DNA of 64,000 bases from Flemingiibacterium sp045579745 (GTDB lineage: Bacteria; Bacillota; Clostridia; Oscillospirales; CAG-272): assembly GCA_045579745.1 (NCBI GenBank), contig JAZNMQ010000046.1, forward strand, positions 41,309 to 105,308, in the 5' to 3' direction. The notes below the pieces were generated by a model. That model had not been told where the DNA came from. It worked only from the letters and a program-made list of their open reading frames with translations, and did not search any database. Shown piece after piece: positions 34,125 through 42,372 of the stretch (position 1 is the first letter of the stretch; every line of letters starts with the position of its first letter). The position numbers and the translations under genes are program-made.

Positions 34125-35237
34125 TTATTTTTTGCCTGCCATCTGCTTGAGATATGCGTTAATGAATCCGTCAATATCTCCGTCCATTACAGCAGAAATA
34201 TTTCCATCCTCGTATTGAGTGCGATTGTCCTTTACAAGCGTGTAAGGCATGAAAACGTATGAACGGATTTGACTACCCCATTCAATGTTGTTCTTAATAC
34301 CCTGAATGTCTTCAATGCGTGCGAGGTTCTCGCGCTCCTTTATCTCCATCAGCTTCGATTTCAACATCTTCATAGCGGTTTCCTTGTTCTGAAGCTGACT
34401 GCGCTCGGTCTGACAGCCGACAACAATACCCGTCGGAAGATGAACGATTCGAATCGCCGAGTCTGTCTTGTTGACGTGCTGACCGCCGGCACCCGAGGAA
34501 CGGTGAGCGGTTATTTCAATGTCTTCATCACGGATCTCGATTTTTCCGTCGTCCTCAAATTCGGGCATAACCTCGACGGATGCAAATGATGTGTGCCTGC
34601 GTCCCGATGAATCGAACGGTGATACGCGAACAAGACGGTGAACGCCTGCTTCACTCTTTAAGTAACCGTAAGCGTTAGTGCCCTCAATCATGATAGTAGC
34701 ACTCTTTAAGCCTGCCTCTTCGCCGTCAAGCCAGTCAACAAGCTTTACATTATAGCCATGTGCCTCGCCCCAACGAGTATACATACGGTAGAGCATAAGA
34801 GCCCAGTCCTGCGCCTCTGTGCCGCCTGCACCGGGATGGAAGGAAACGATCGCATTATTTTTGTCGTACTCTCCGGAGAGAAGCACCTCAATACGCTGAC
34901 GCTCTTCCTCTTTGACAACCTCAGCAAGCTCGGCTTCGACCTCGGGAATAATGCTTTCGTCATTTTCCTCTATGCCCATCTCAGCGAGAGTAATGGCATC
35001 CTCGAGCTTGTTTTTTAAATTCTGAAACGCACCTATCTTGTCCTTTTTCTGCTTGATCTTTTGAAGAACGCGGCTCGAATTGTCAGAATCGTTCCAAAAG
35101 TCCGGGCTCATGGTTGCTTCTTCATCTGCCGCAACCTCGGCTATGAGCTGTTCTATTCTGAGTGCAGATTCCAGCTCATCTATATTTGCACGCATGTTCT
35201 GAAGCTTATATTTTGCTTCTTCAAGTTGAATAATCAA
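34125..35237 (-). CDS. prfB: Peptide chain release factor 2
   Basis: 370 residues with a TTG start 6 nt after AGGAGG. RF2 identity comes from the SPF stop-codon-reading motif at 206-208 (VSPFDSSGRRH) and the GGQ peptidyl-hydrolysis loop at 251-253. RF2 terminates translation at UGA and UAA. Many prfB genes hold an in-frame UGA and a programmed +1 frameshift near codon 25; here the reading frame is continuous through that region, so the autoregulation is absent. It lies between a glycosyltransferase and the small membrane protein and has its own extended -10 promoter. Confidence 0.96.
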   Translation of the reverse strand: MIIQLEEAKYKLQNMRANIDELESALRIEQLIAEVAADEEATMSPDFWNDSDNSSRVLQKIKQKKDKIGAFQNLKNKLEDAITLAEMGIEENDESIIPEVEAELAEVVKEEERQRIEVLLSGEYDKNNAIVSFHPGAGGTEAQDWALMLYRMYTRWGEAHGYNVKLVDWLDGEEAGLKSATIMIEGTNAYGYLKSEAGVHRLVRVSPFDSSGRRHTSFASVEVMPEFEDDGKIEIRDEDIEITAHRSSGAGGQHVNKTDSAIRIVHLPTGIVVGCQTERSQLQNKETAMKMLKSKLMEIKERENLARIEDIQGIKNNIEWGSQIRSYVFMPYTLVKDNRTQYEDGNISAVMDGDIDGFINAYLKQMAGKK

Positions 35238-35271
35238 TTGAATCCTCCTGAAAAATAATTACTTATAGGAT

Positions 35272-35280
35272 ATTATATCA
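35272..35280 (-). promoter_or_regulatory. Extended -10 promoter of prfB
   Basis: Minus strand TGATATAAT with no good -35. The 17-nt context AATTTATGATATAATAT is identical to the promoter of the PHP gene at 58222-58238, where it also follows the promoter-hairpin repeat. Confidence 0.55.
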
Positions 35281-35317
35281 TAAATTAACCTTGAACTTTT
35301 TGATTCCCAAGATTTAA

Positions 35318-35376
35318 GATCAAATAAAATTCGCCGCAGCAGGGCGGAGGCATCTATTTGCTTTTATTATAGCATA
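35318..35376 (-). repeat. Decayed copy of the promoter-hairpin repeat
   Basis: The reverse complement matches the 78-bp repeat at 58017-58198: GATCAAATAAAA identical, about 13 bp deleted, then CGCCGCAGC..GCGGAGGCAT and TGCTTTTATTATA conserved. It lies between the glycosyltransferase stop and the prfB promoter in the same relative orientation to prfB as the intact copies have to the PHP gene. Confidence 0.7.
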
Positions 35377-35431
35377 TCGTTGTACTGCATTTCAAGTGGG
35401 TAGAGAATTTTACATAATATTAATCGTTTAT

Positions 35432-36658
35432 TCATCCCGGAGTATGAGATGACAGCATGTCGTAAAATTTATTTATCTCATCCGCGTTTCCGAATTTACG
35501 CTTAGCAAGTGCTTCGGAAAGCCTGTCGCACAAGCCCTCATCCTTGAGTAGACGTGATATTCCCTCGTAAATTCCATCAGAGCTTATCGGGCAGATAACG
35601 CCGAGCGCTTCATCTTCAAGCTGCTCGGGGGCTGAAAGATAATGGGTTGCAAGTATAGGCTTGAACATTATTTTTGCTTCCTCGACGGAAATAGGCTTGC
35701 CCTCGTGACGCGACGGCTGTGCGTAAATATCGCAGTCGCGCAAATACGAATACGGGTTTTCGGTCGTTCCGAGGAAAATCATCATATCAGCCACTCCGTT
35801 GTCAAGCAGCAGCTCCGAAAGCTGTTTCTTGTATGCCTCATCACCGTCGCCGATCACATACCATCTGACATTGATGTTATCCTCGCGAAGCCTTTTAAGG
35901 ACAGGCACAACAAGGTCAAGCCCCTTTTGATCGCCAATTCGTCCGATGGTTAATATGCGCTTACCGGTGAAGTGAGTGTCGGGAAAGGTTTCGCCTCGAA
36001 GTGCGAGATCCCAGATCTGCTTTGGATTCATGATGTTTTCCATCATGACGCATTTGTCCGCAATCTCGGGCAGCTTTTTTCTGAGCGAGGCATCCACAAG
36101 GCTTGATACAGTTACAATCTTATCGCACTTTTTGAAGTATTCGCCGTATATGGAATCATCGCGTGGCGGATTTGCGTAATCGAAATGAAGCCAGGCGAGC
36201 TTCTTTTTCGCATTAACTTTGTCGCACATATAGAACATTGTTCTGTCGCCCCAATAAGCAACTGCGACATCATAAGGCTCGGTAATCTCAGGCATCTTTT
36301 TCATAAAATGAAGCCACATTTTCGTTGCAGCCGAGCTTCGCTTTTCGCCTCGTGTGAGCAGAGTCTTAACAAAAAACGGAAAAATCTCAAAAAGCGTCAG
36401 AGGATTTTCCTTAACAAAGCAGTCAATGAGAGTTTTGGGCGCATTTCTTCCCGAAAGGAGGAACATATCGCCGTATTTTTCCATTGTGACTACCTTAACC
36501 TCGCTTGGAAGCTGTCCGAGCAGCATGCCTTCCTTTTTTGCCAAAAGCAGCGTCACATCAAAGCGGGAGAAATCAAGGCAGGACAAAAAAGAGAGAAAGG
36601 ATTTTTCTGTGCCTGCACAGTTCATCGTTATTCCGACGACGAGCATTTTAGTCTTCAT
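35432..36658 (-). CDS. Family 4-type (GT-B) glycosyltransferase
   Basis: 408 residues from the ATG at 36658 (GGAGG 6 nt upstream). Two Rossmann domains: the N-terminal one opens MLVVGITMNCAGTEKSFLSFL, and the C-terminal has ILTIGRIGDQKGLDLVV and QPSRHEGKPISVEEAKIMFKPILAT, where the E-x7-E (EGKPISVEE) nucleotide-sugar motif lies. Such enzymes build surface glycans from NDP-sugars in the cytoplasm. It overlaps the end of the ABC-F gene by 11 bp. No other glycan-synthesis genes adjoin, so acceptor and donor are unknown. Confidence 0.9.
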   Translation of the reverse strand: MKTKMLVVGITMNCAGTEKSFLSFLSCLDFSRFDVTLLLAKKEGMLLGQLPSEVKVVTMEKYGDMFLLSGRNAPKTLIDCFVKENPLTLFEIFPFFVKTLLTRGEKRSSAATKMWLHFMKKMPEITEPYDVAVAYWGDRTMFYMCDKVNAKKKLAWLHFDYANPPRDDSIYGEYFKKCDKIVTVSSLVDASLRKKLPEIADKCVMMENIMNPKQIWDLALRGETFPDTHFTGKRILTIGRIGDQKGLDLVVPVLKRLREDNINVRWYVIGDGDEAYKKQLSELLLDNGVADMMIFLGTTENPYSYLRDCDIYAQPSRHEGKPISVEEAKIMFKPILATHYLSAPEQLEDEALGVICPISSDGIYEGISRLLKDEGLCDRLSEALAKRKFGNADEINKFYDMLSSHTPG

Positions 36659-38543
36659 CAAATTCCTCCGCTTCCTCGTAAAGCTCCATTAAACGGGCTT
36701 CAACCTCTTGCTGTCGGGTGAAAAGCTCATTTACCTTTACATAATCCGCTTGAATTGATTCATCCTCCAAAGCATCGGTCAGCTCTTTAAGCTCAGCCTC
36801 GAGTGCTTCTGTTTCGGCGGCGTTCTTTCTCATCCGAGCACGGATTTTACGCTTTTCGGATGCTTGATTCTTCGCCTTTAAATATTGGTCCTTTGACTCG
36901 GTAATAACGTCTTCGACGGAGGCTTGCTTTGACGGAGCGTATTTTTCGCGGTATTCCTTGTAATCCGAGTATCCGCCGATATAGTCGAGCGCGGGATGAA
37001 CTCCGAGGTCAAGCACGCGAGTTGCAAGCTTGCCGATAAAATATCTGTCATGGGATACGGCGATTATTGTGCCGTCAAATTCCAAAAGCGCATTTTCAAG
37101 TGCTTCTCTTGAATTAATATCAAGGTGGTTTGTTGGCTCATCAAGTATGAGCAAATTCATGCGTGACAGAATGAGCTTGCAAAGCGTGAGCCGCGCTTTT
37201 TCGCCGCCGCTCAATACGGAAACCTTTTTTTCGATATCATCGCCCTTGAACAAGAAGAGCGCAAGAGCCGAGCGTATTTCCGTTTGAGTGAGGTTTTCAT
37301 AGCAATCCCACAGCTCATCAAGCACAGTGTTATTGGGGTTCAGATTTTGGTTTTCCTGGTCATAATATCCGACGGTGACGTTATAGCCGTATTCGAAATC
37401 GCCCGAGTCGGCTTCAAGCTTGTCCGCAAGTATTTTAATCATAGTGGATTTTCCGCAGCCGTTCGGACCTGCGATAAACAGATGGTCGTGCTTCTTGACA
37501 AGGTATGAAACATCGGAAAACAGAGGCTTGTTGGGATAACTCTTTGTGAGCCCTCTTACCTCCAAAACATCGTTTCCGCTTTCGCCCGATTTTGTAAATG
37601 AAAGGCGAATCTTGTCGGGAAGGTTTTCGGGACGGTCGATTTTCACCATTCGGTCGAGTGCTTTTTGTCTGCTCTCGGCGGCAATAATGTTGCGCTCGCG
37701 ATTCCAGCGGCGCTGCTGCTCGATATATGCCTCGATTCGCGCAATTTCCTTTTGCTGATTTTTATACTGACGCTCGCGTATGGAGCGGTTTTCTTTTTTG
37801 AGCTCCACATATTTTGTATAGTTGCCGTTGTAAAGCTCGGAATGAGTGTTTTCGATTTCGAGCGTTTTTGTTGTGACCTTATCAAGGAACCAACGGTCGT
37901 GCGAAATAACAAGAAGCGTTCCTTTATACTGCGACAGAAAATCCTCAAGCCATGCAAGTGTTTCTATATCGAGATGGTTGGTCGGCTCGTCGAGCATGAG
38001 TATATCAGGTGAGGTAATAAGTTGGCGTGCAAGTGCAAGGCGTGTCTTTTGACCGCCTGAAAGTCCCGATATTTTAAGATCGTGAAAACGTTCGTCGAAG
38101 CCTAAATTTTTCAGTATTCCTTTACAGCGCGAACGGAACTCATAGCCTCCCGCGCTCTTGAAGCGGTCGGTCAGCGAGGTGTATGATTTTATAAGATCGT
38201 AGTTGTCCGGCGTTATTTCAAGCTGTGCCTGAAGCTCCTCAAGCCGTTTTTCATCGGCGATAAGACCAGAAAATGATGCGAGCATTTCGTCAAGAACCGT
38301 ATTGTCGCCTTCAAGCCCCGTATTCTGTTCGAGAAAGCCTACGGTTTTACCTTTGGAAATATAGACAGATCCCGTAGCATTTGAATATTCACCGAGTATG
38401 ATCTTTAAAAGCGTGGATTTGCCGGCTCCGTTTACACCGACAATTCCGAGCTTATCACCCTCGTTCAGACTGAAGGTGATATTATCAAGTATTACATCCG
38501 TTCCGAATTCAAGCGAAACATCGCTTAAACTGATAGCAATCAT
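36648..38543 (-). CDS. ABC-F family ATPase (YdiF/Uup-like)
   Basis: 631 residues with two ABC domains and no membrane segments. First domain: GVNGAGKST Walker A, LSGGQKTRLALARQL signature, LMLDEPTNHLDIE Walker B. Second: GPNGCGKST, LSGGEKARLTLCKLI and LILDEPTNHLDIN. The interdomain linker (about 235-310) is Arg/Lys-rich, and a C-terminal coiled coil (about 555-625) follows. ABC-F proteins act on ribosomes, in translation or antibiotic protection; the Uup-like C-terminal coiled coil argues for a housekeeping member. The mRNA leader carries a hairpin (38613-38628) that may be a regulatory site. Confidence 0.93.
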   Translation of the reverse strand: MIAISLSDVSLEFGTDVILDNITFSLNEGDKLGIVGVNGAGKSTLLKIILGEYSNATGSVYISKGKTVGFLEQNTGLEGDNTVLDEMLASFSGLIADEKRLEELQAQLEITPDNYDLIKSYTSLTDRFKSAGGYEFRSRCKGILKNLGFDERFHDLKISGLSGGQKTRLALARQLITSPDILMLDEPTNHLDIETLAWLEDFLSQYKGTLLVISHDRWFLDKVTTKTLEIENTHSELYNGNYTKYVELKKENRSIRERQYKNQQKEIARIEAYIEQQRRWNRERNIIAAESRQKALDRMVKIDRPENLPDKIRLSFTKSGESGNDVLEVRGLTKSYPNKPLFSDVSYLVKKHDHLFIAGPNGCGKSTMIKILADKLEADSGDFEYGYNVTVGYYDQENQNLNPNNTVLDELWDCYENLTQTEIRSALALFLFKGDDIEKKVSVLSGGEKARLTLCKLILSRMNLLILDEPTNHLDINSREALENALLEFDGTIIAVSHDRYFIGKLATRVLDLGVHPALDYIGGYSDYKEYREKYAPSKQASVEDVITESKDQYLKAKNQASEKRKIRARMRKNAAETEALEAELKELTDALEDESIQADYVKVNELFTRQQEVEARLMELYEEAEEFDED

Positions 38544-38612
38544 TGTATATGATTCTCCCTGCCGCCATTTGCCTCAGCATAAGGTCTGCGGCTAAATAAT
38601 ATTACAAAATAT

Positions 38613-38628
38613 TTCGCTGTGAAGCGAA
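38613..38628 (-). promoter_or_regulatory. Leader hairpin of the ABC-F gene
   Basis: TTCGCT and AGCGAA form a perfect 6-bp stem with a 4-nt loop in the transcript about 15 nt after the start site. It could be a 5' stabilising hairpin or part of an attenuator; no terminator-type T-run follows closely. Confidence 0.35.
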
Positions 38629-38642
38629 AAAGTATCAGATAC

Positions 38643-38671
38643 AGTATACCACATTTGTTATGATATGTCAA
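38643..38671 (-). promoter_or_regulatory. Predicted sigma-A promoter of the ABC-F gene
   Basis: On the minus strand TTGACA (38671-38666), 17-nt spacer, TATACT (38648-38643), about 100 bp before the start codon. Confidence 0.7.
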
Positions 38672-38817
38672 ATATATTTACGAAAACGCTCGGTTGTTGG
38701 CAGGCTAGGATTGAACGGAGGACATAATTTTAATTTTTTGTTTATGAATAGTTAACAAAACAAAAATACCGATGTGATATACTAAATAAGTTATAGAATA
38801 ATTTATGGAGAGTTGCG

Positions 38818-39522
38818 ATGAAAAAATTAAACATGAGGGTAGTCGTTGCCACCTTGATAGCTTCGATTCTGATCCCTATTTTCAATATAGTTGTACTTGG
38901 TTCAATCAGGATCGAGAGTGCGAGCAATGTGATTTTTCCTTTGATTGTATCCGAGATCGTGAAATATGCAACGTGGATCATCGATATTGCATGCCTTTTC
39001 GCTGCATACGCATGTGTTGGATACGCGTATGCGGAGCGACGCTCGCGCTTGACTGCTTCGCTGATTGTTGTCGCTTCAATTCCGATAGCGTATTTGGCGT
39101 CCGGTATTTTAGACGCTGTGTATTTTGGAAAAAACGCTATATCAGCCTCATATATCGCGTACAGTCTTAACAGCGGTGTTTTTGAGCTGATCAGATTCGG
39201 CTGCCTGCTGCTTGTTCAGGCGCTTGTGGCAAAGCAAAAGGCAACGGAGTCGAATAAATCAAGGCTGGAGTTATTATCTGTTAATGGCAGACTGTCGAAA
39301 ATGTGCGTTGCAGGTACGGTGGTTACAGCATTATTCATGTTTCTGTCAACCGCATTTGAAACAGCGACGCTTCTGCTTGAATACGGTGCACCCGTGAATT
39401 TCACAGAAACTGTATCTCTGATATCGCCATATATCACAACAACAATTTTTGTAATTCTCGGATATTTCCTTACATACGCAGTAATGAAGCTGCTTGTGCG
39501 AATTAATCGTGTTTTGGAATAA
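38818..39522 (+). CDS. Multi-pass membrane protein of unknown function
   Basis: 234 residues, almost entirely hydrophobic, with about six predicted membrane helices (roughly 8-30, 38-68, 75-100, 120-142, 160-182 and 200-225). A charged loop at about 140-158 (KQKATESNKSRLELLSV) is probably cytoplasmic. No family recognised; no catalytic motifs seen. GGAGAG precedes the ATG. It is followed 31 bp later by an acetyltransferase that has its own ribosome binding site. The two may form a small unit. Confidence 0.75.
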   Translation: MKKLNMRVVVATLIASILIPIFNIVVLGSIRIESASNVIFPLIVSEIVKYATWIIDIACLFAAYACVGYAYAERRSRLTASLIVVASIPIAYLASGILDAVYFGKNAISASYIAYSLNSGVFELIRFGCLLLVQALVAKQKATESNKSRLELLSVNGRLSKMCVAGTVVTALFMFLSTAFETATLLLEYGAPVNFTETVSLISPYITTTIFVILGYFLTYAVMKLLVRINRVLE

Positions 39523-39553
39523 AGACTAAGATAAAATAGCTTTGGAGGTTTTC

Positions 39554-40030
39554 ATGGATTATACAATCAGACGAGCAATTCCCGCAGATGCCGAGCGGAT
39601 ACTAAAGCTCCTTTTGCAGGTTGAAGCGGTGCATCAAAAGGGAAGACCTGATTTGTTTCGTGAGAATGGAATAAAATTCACCGAAAAAGAGCTTTTCTGT
39701 ATTATGGAAGACGAGGCTCGGCCGATTTTTGTAGCGGACTGCGGCGGAGCGGTTATCGGCTATGTGTTCTGTATACTTTCCGAAATCAAGGACAGCCCGA
39801 TGCAATTTGATATGAAAACGGTTCATCTTGAGGATGTGTGTGTTGATGAGAGCTGCCGCGGCATGGGGGTGGGCAGTGCGCTCATGGAATATGTTATCGA
39901 TTGGGCAAAGAAGCAGGGAATTGACAGAATGGACCTTGACGTATGGGAGTTTAACGAGGACGCGCGTAAATTTTATGAAAGATACGGCTTTGCAACCCAA
40001 AAGCGCCGCCTGGACATGTGGCTTAAATAA
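39554..40030 (+). CDS. GNAT-family N-acetyltransferase
   Basis: 158 residues from the ATG at 39554, which follows GGAGG by 5 nt. It begins YTIRRAIPADAERILKLL and has the acetyl-CoA loop VDESCRGMGVGSALMEYVIDWA (R-x-x-G-x-G/A), then the C-terminal NEDARKFYERYGF. The closest look-alikes are uncharacterised GNAT proteins that modify small amines or peptides. The infC promoter follows at 40067. The gene has no dedicated terminator, so some read-through into the infC leader is possible. Confidence 0.88.
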   Translation: MDYTIRRAIPADAERILKLLLQVEAVHQKGRPDLFRENGIKFTEKELFCIMEDEARPIFVADCGGAVIGYVFCILSEIKDSPMQFDMKTVHLEDVCVDESCRGMGVGSALMEYVIDWAKKQGIDRMDLDVWEFNEDARKFYERYGFATQKRRLDMWLK

Positions 40031-40066
40031 ATACACCGATTATAGAAAAAACTTTGCCAAAACCTA

Positions 40067-40095
40067 TTGACATAAATAACTTTGTGTGATATAAT
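40067..40095 (+). promoter_or_regulatory. Consensus sigma-A promoter of infC-rpmI-rplT
   Basis: Perfect TTGACA (40067-40072), 17-nt spacer, perfect TATAAT (40090-40095), also extended (TGATATAAT). Confidence 0.85.
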
Positions 40096-40241
40096 ACAAA
40101 AGTGATTCAAGAAGAACTCTCCGTTCTCACCGCCTCAAATTGATGACAGCGGTTAATAATGATTATTTGGCATAGTATAATTGCCTTTTATCGTGCGGAG
40201 TATTCTTCGCACGATATTTTTTGCTTTTGGAGGTGCTCGCT
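40096..40241 (+). promoter_or_regulatory. infC leader RNA with transcription attenuator
   Basis: About 140 nt of untranslated leader end in a strong intrinsic terminator directly before infC: an 11-bp stem (40190-40200 with 40205-40215, TATT loop, one G-U pair) followed by ATTTTTTG. This position and form match the L20-controlled leader of infC-rpmI-rplT operons in Firmicutes, where L20 binding promotes termination. The anti-terminator and L20-binding helices were not resolved by eye. Confidence 0.75.
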
Positions 40242-40766
40242 ATTAGCACAAAAGAACTGCAAATCAATGATGAAATCAGGGCAAAGGAAGTCCGTATCAT
40301 CGGCGATAACGGCGAACAAGTAGGCGTACTCTCAACGAGTGCCGCGCTTGCAATGGCGGAGGAGAAGGACCTTGACCTCGTGCTTATCGCACCGAATGCA
40401 GAGCCTCCCGTAGCCCGCATCATGGATTACGGTAAGTATCGCTTTGAACGCGATAAACGCGAAAAGGAAGCTCGCAAGAAGCAGACGGTCGTTGAGGTTA
40501 AGGAAATACAGCTTTCCTGCCGTATCGATACACACGATTTTCAGACCAAGGTTAAGCATGCTCACCGCTTCATTGGTGACGGCAATAAGGTCAGAGTCGT
40601 TGTAAAGTTCAAGGGACGTGAAATGAGTCACCTTGATATCGGACGCGAAATGCTCGAGAGATTTGAGCAGGCTTGCTCAGATGTCGGAACCGTTGACAAA
40701 CGCCCGACGCTTGAGGGCAGATTTATGAGTATGATTATAAATCCCGCAAAACAGCCCGCTAAGTAA
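40242..40766 (+). CDS. infC: Translation initiation factor IF-3
   Basis: 174 residues. The start codon is judged to be ATT at 40242: it follows TTTTGGAGGTG by 8 nt, and no ATG/GTG/TTG fits the ribosome binding site (the TTG at 40221 lies before it, in the terminator T-run). Non-AUG starts (AUU/AUC/AUA) are characteristic of infC and allow IF-3 to limit its own synthesis. The protein reads STKELQINDEIRAKEVRIIG, then the N-domain, a Lys/Arg linker (RFERDKREKEARKKQ) and the C-domain. IF-3 removes wrong initiator complexes on 30S subunits. First gene of the operon with rpmI and rplT. Confidence 0.95.
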   Translation: MSTKELQINDEIRAKEVRIIGDNGEQVGVLSTSAALAMAEEKDLDLVLIAPNAEPPVARIMDYGKYRFERDKREKEARKKQTVVEVKEIQLSCRIDTHDFQTKVKHAHRFIGDGNKVRVVVKFKGREMSHLDIGREMLERFEQACSDVGTVDKRPTLEGRFMSMIINPAKQPAK

Positions 40767-40864
40767 TTATTGCTTTGCCGTCGCATCATAGTGAATGCAC
40801 ATAGAAGCGAATCCTCGGCACATTAATTATTACGTATAAAATATTTTACAAGGAGTACAGTAAA

Positions 40865-41059
40865 ATGGCAAAAATTAAGACTCATAAGGCTACAGCCAAG
40901 AGATTTTCTCTTACAAAGAGCGGAAAAGTTAAGCTCAATCACACAAATCGCCGCCATAAGCTCGGCATCAAGACCGCAAAGAGAAAAAGACAGCTTCGCA
41001 AGAACGGTTACCTTAGCACTTCTATGGCACCGACTATTGCATCCATGATCAATAAGTAA
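40865..41059 (+). CDS. rpmI: 50S ribosomal protein L35
   Basis: 64 residues, very basic, starting MAKIKTHKATAKRFSLTKSGKV, the standard L35 opening. GGAG precedes the ATG. It follows infC after 98 bp and precedes rplT by 37 bp in the universal infC-rpmI-rplT order. A structural component of the large subunit whose level is controlled by L20 through the operon leader. Confidence 0.97.
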   Translation: MAKIKTHKATAKRFSLTKSGKVKLNHTNRRHKLGIKTAKRKRQLRKNGYLSTSMAPTIASMINK

Positions 41060-41096
41060 TAACGAATTACAGCAGAATTTTGGAGGATAAGATAAA

Positions 41097-41456
41097 ATGG
41101 CAAGAGTTAAAGGCGCGATGATGACTCGCAAGAGAAGAAATAAAATGCTCAAGCTCGCTAAGGGCTACTGGGGTGCAAAATCCAAGCACTTCAAGATGGC
41201 TAAGCAGCAGGTAATGAAGAGCGGCAACTATGCTTTCGCTGGAAGAAAGATGAAGAAGAGAGATTTCCGTTCTCTTTGGATCACCAGAATTTCCGCACAG
41301 GCTAAGGTTTGCGGCATGAATTACTCCACACTTATGCACGGTCTCAAGCTCGCAGGTATCGATCTTAACCGTAAGATGCTCGCTGAGATCGCAGTTTCCG
41401 ATAAGGATGCGTTCGCTGCAATCGCAGAGCAGGCTAAAGCAGCTCTCGCAAAATAA
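41097..41456 (+). CDS. rplT: 50S ribosomal protein L20
   Basis: 119 residues, starting MARVKGAMMTRKRRNKMLKLAKGYWGAKSKHFK and carrying the RNA-binding helix RDFRSLWITRISAQAKVCGMNYS. L20 binds 23S rRNA early in 50S assembly and also represses its own operon. GGAGG lies before the ATG. The last gene of the operon, closed by an intrinsic terminator. Confidence 0.98.
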   Translation: MARVKGAMMTRKRRNKMLKLAKGYWGAKSKHFKMAKQQVMKSGNYAFAGRKMKKRDFRSLWITRISAQAKVCGMNYSTLMHGLKLAGIDLNRKMLAEIAVSDKDAFAAIAEQAKAALAK

Positions 41457-41464
41457 TTTACAAG

Positions 41465-41492
41465 AAAAACCGGCTCGTTCCGGTTTTTTTCT
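41465..41492 (+). terminator. Terminator of the infC-rpmI-rplT operon
   Basis: AAAAACCGG pairs with CCGGTTTTT around CTCGTT, with seven T residues following. Confidence 0.9.
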
Positions 41493-41559
41493 TTAATACG
41501 GCAGCTGCGATTTGAGCGGATAGTTAAAAATCAAGCTCGCAAACGATCGGGAGGTTGAA

Positions 41560-42372
41560 ATGGAAGCTCGCGAGATTATTACCAGCCGAAAAAATCAGCT
41601 TATCACTAAGGTTGCAAAGCTTTCCGATAAAAAGCACAGAGATGCCGAGGGGCTTTTCCGCATTGATGGGGTGAAGCTTTTTCTGGAAGCTGTGCAAAGC
41701 GGTATAAAGCTTGAGCACACATTTATAGCCGTGTCGAAGCGTGAGCATATTTTGGAGCTTCTCGCATCTCAGCTTGAAAATATCGGAGGGACGATTCACT
41801 TTGTTTCGGACGATGTTTTTGATAAGCTGACCGATGAAGCGGCTCCTCAGGGAATTGTGGGAGTAGCAAAAAAATACCACACAGTTCCTTTGTCGATACC
41901 GTGTAGCGGAGATTTCCGTGCGATATACCTTTCGTCTGTGCGCGACCCCGGCAACCTCGGAACGATAATCAGAACAGCATATGCCTTTGGCGTTGACAGA
42001 GTATTTGTCAGCAGCGATTGCGCCGACATTTATTCGCCCAAAACGCTTCGTGCGGCTATGGGGAATATTTTCCGTCAGCCTATATCTATAGTTTCGGACG
42101 AGATTGCGTTTGCCAATGAAATTCAAAGTGCCGGTTGCAAAATTTATGCCGCCGCGCTTAACCGCGAGGCTCGCAGACTTGGTGATTTTGAGCTCCCGAA
42201 TCGCGTGTGTGTTGCGGTAGGAAATGAAGGACATGGACTGTCAGAGGAATTTATATCCGCCTGCAGCGGAGCGGTGTTCATTCCGATAATGTCAGGCTGT
42301 GAGTCGCTGAATGTAGCTTCGGCTTCGTCGGTGCTTCTGTGGGAGATGCAACGTGAGAAGGGCATTTGTTAA
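41560..42372 (+). CDS. TrmH/SpoU family RNA methyltransferase
   Basis: 270 residues. An N-terminal substrate-binding domain (about 1-95; REIITSRKNQLITKVAKLSDKKHRD) precedes the SPOUT knot, with LSSVRDPGNLGTIIRTAYAFGVD (motif 1), VAVGNEGHGLSEEF (motif 2) and IPIMSGCESLNVASASSVLLWE (motif 3). The family includes RlmB and TsnR, which methylate 2'-O of rRNA or tRNA with SAM; the target is unknown. It overlaps nagA by 20 bp, so translation is coupled. The GGGAGG ribosome binding site is strong. It could be a 23S rRNA G2251-type enzyme. Confidence 0.9.
   Translation: MEAREIITSRKNQLITKVAKLSDKKHRDAEGLFRIDGVKLFLEAVQSGIKLEHTFIAVSKREHILELLASQLENIGGTIHFVSDDVFDKLTDEAAPQGIVGVAKKYHTVPLSIPCSGDFRAIYLSSVRDPGNLGTIIRTAYAFGVDRVFVSSDCADIYSPKTLRAAMGNIFRQPISIVSDEIAFANEIQSAGCKIYAAALNREARRLGDFELPNRVCVAVGNEGHGLSEEFISACSGAVFIPIMSGCESLNVASASSVLLWEMQREKGIC

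Noticed and set aside
35130..35237. Programmed frameshift in prfB
   Set aside because: The frame is open from the TTG through the region aligned to the usual frameshift site; no in-frame TGA or slippery CTTTGA is seen.
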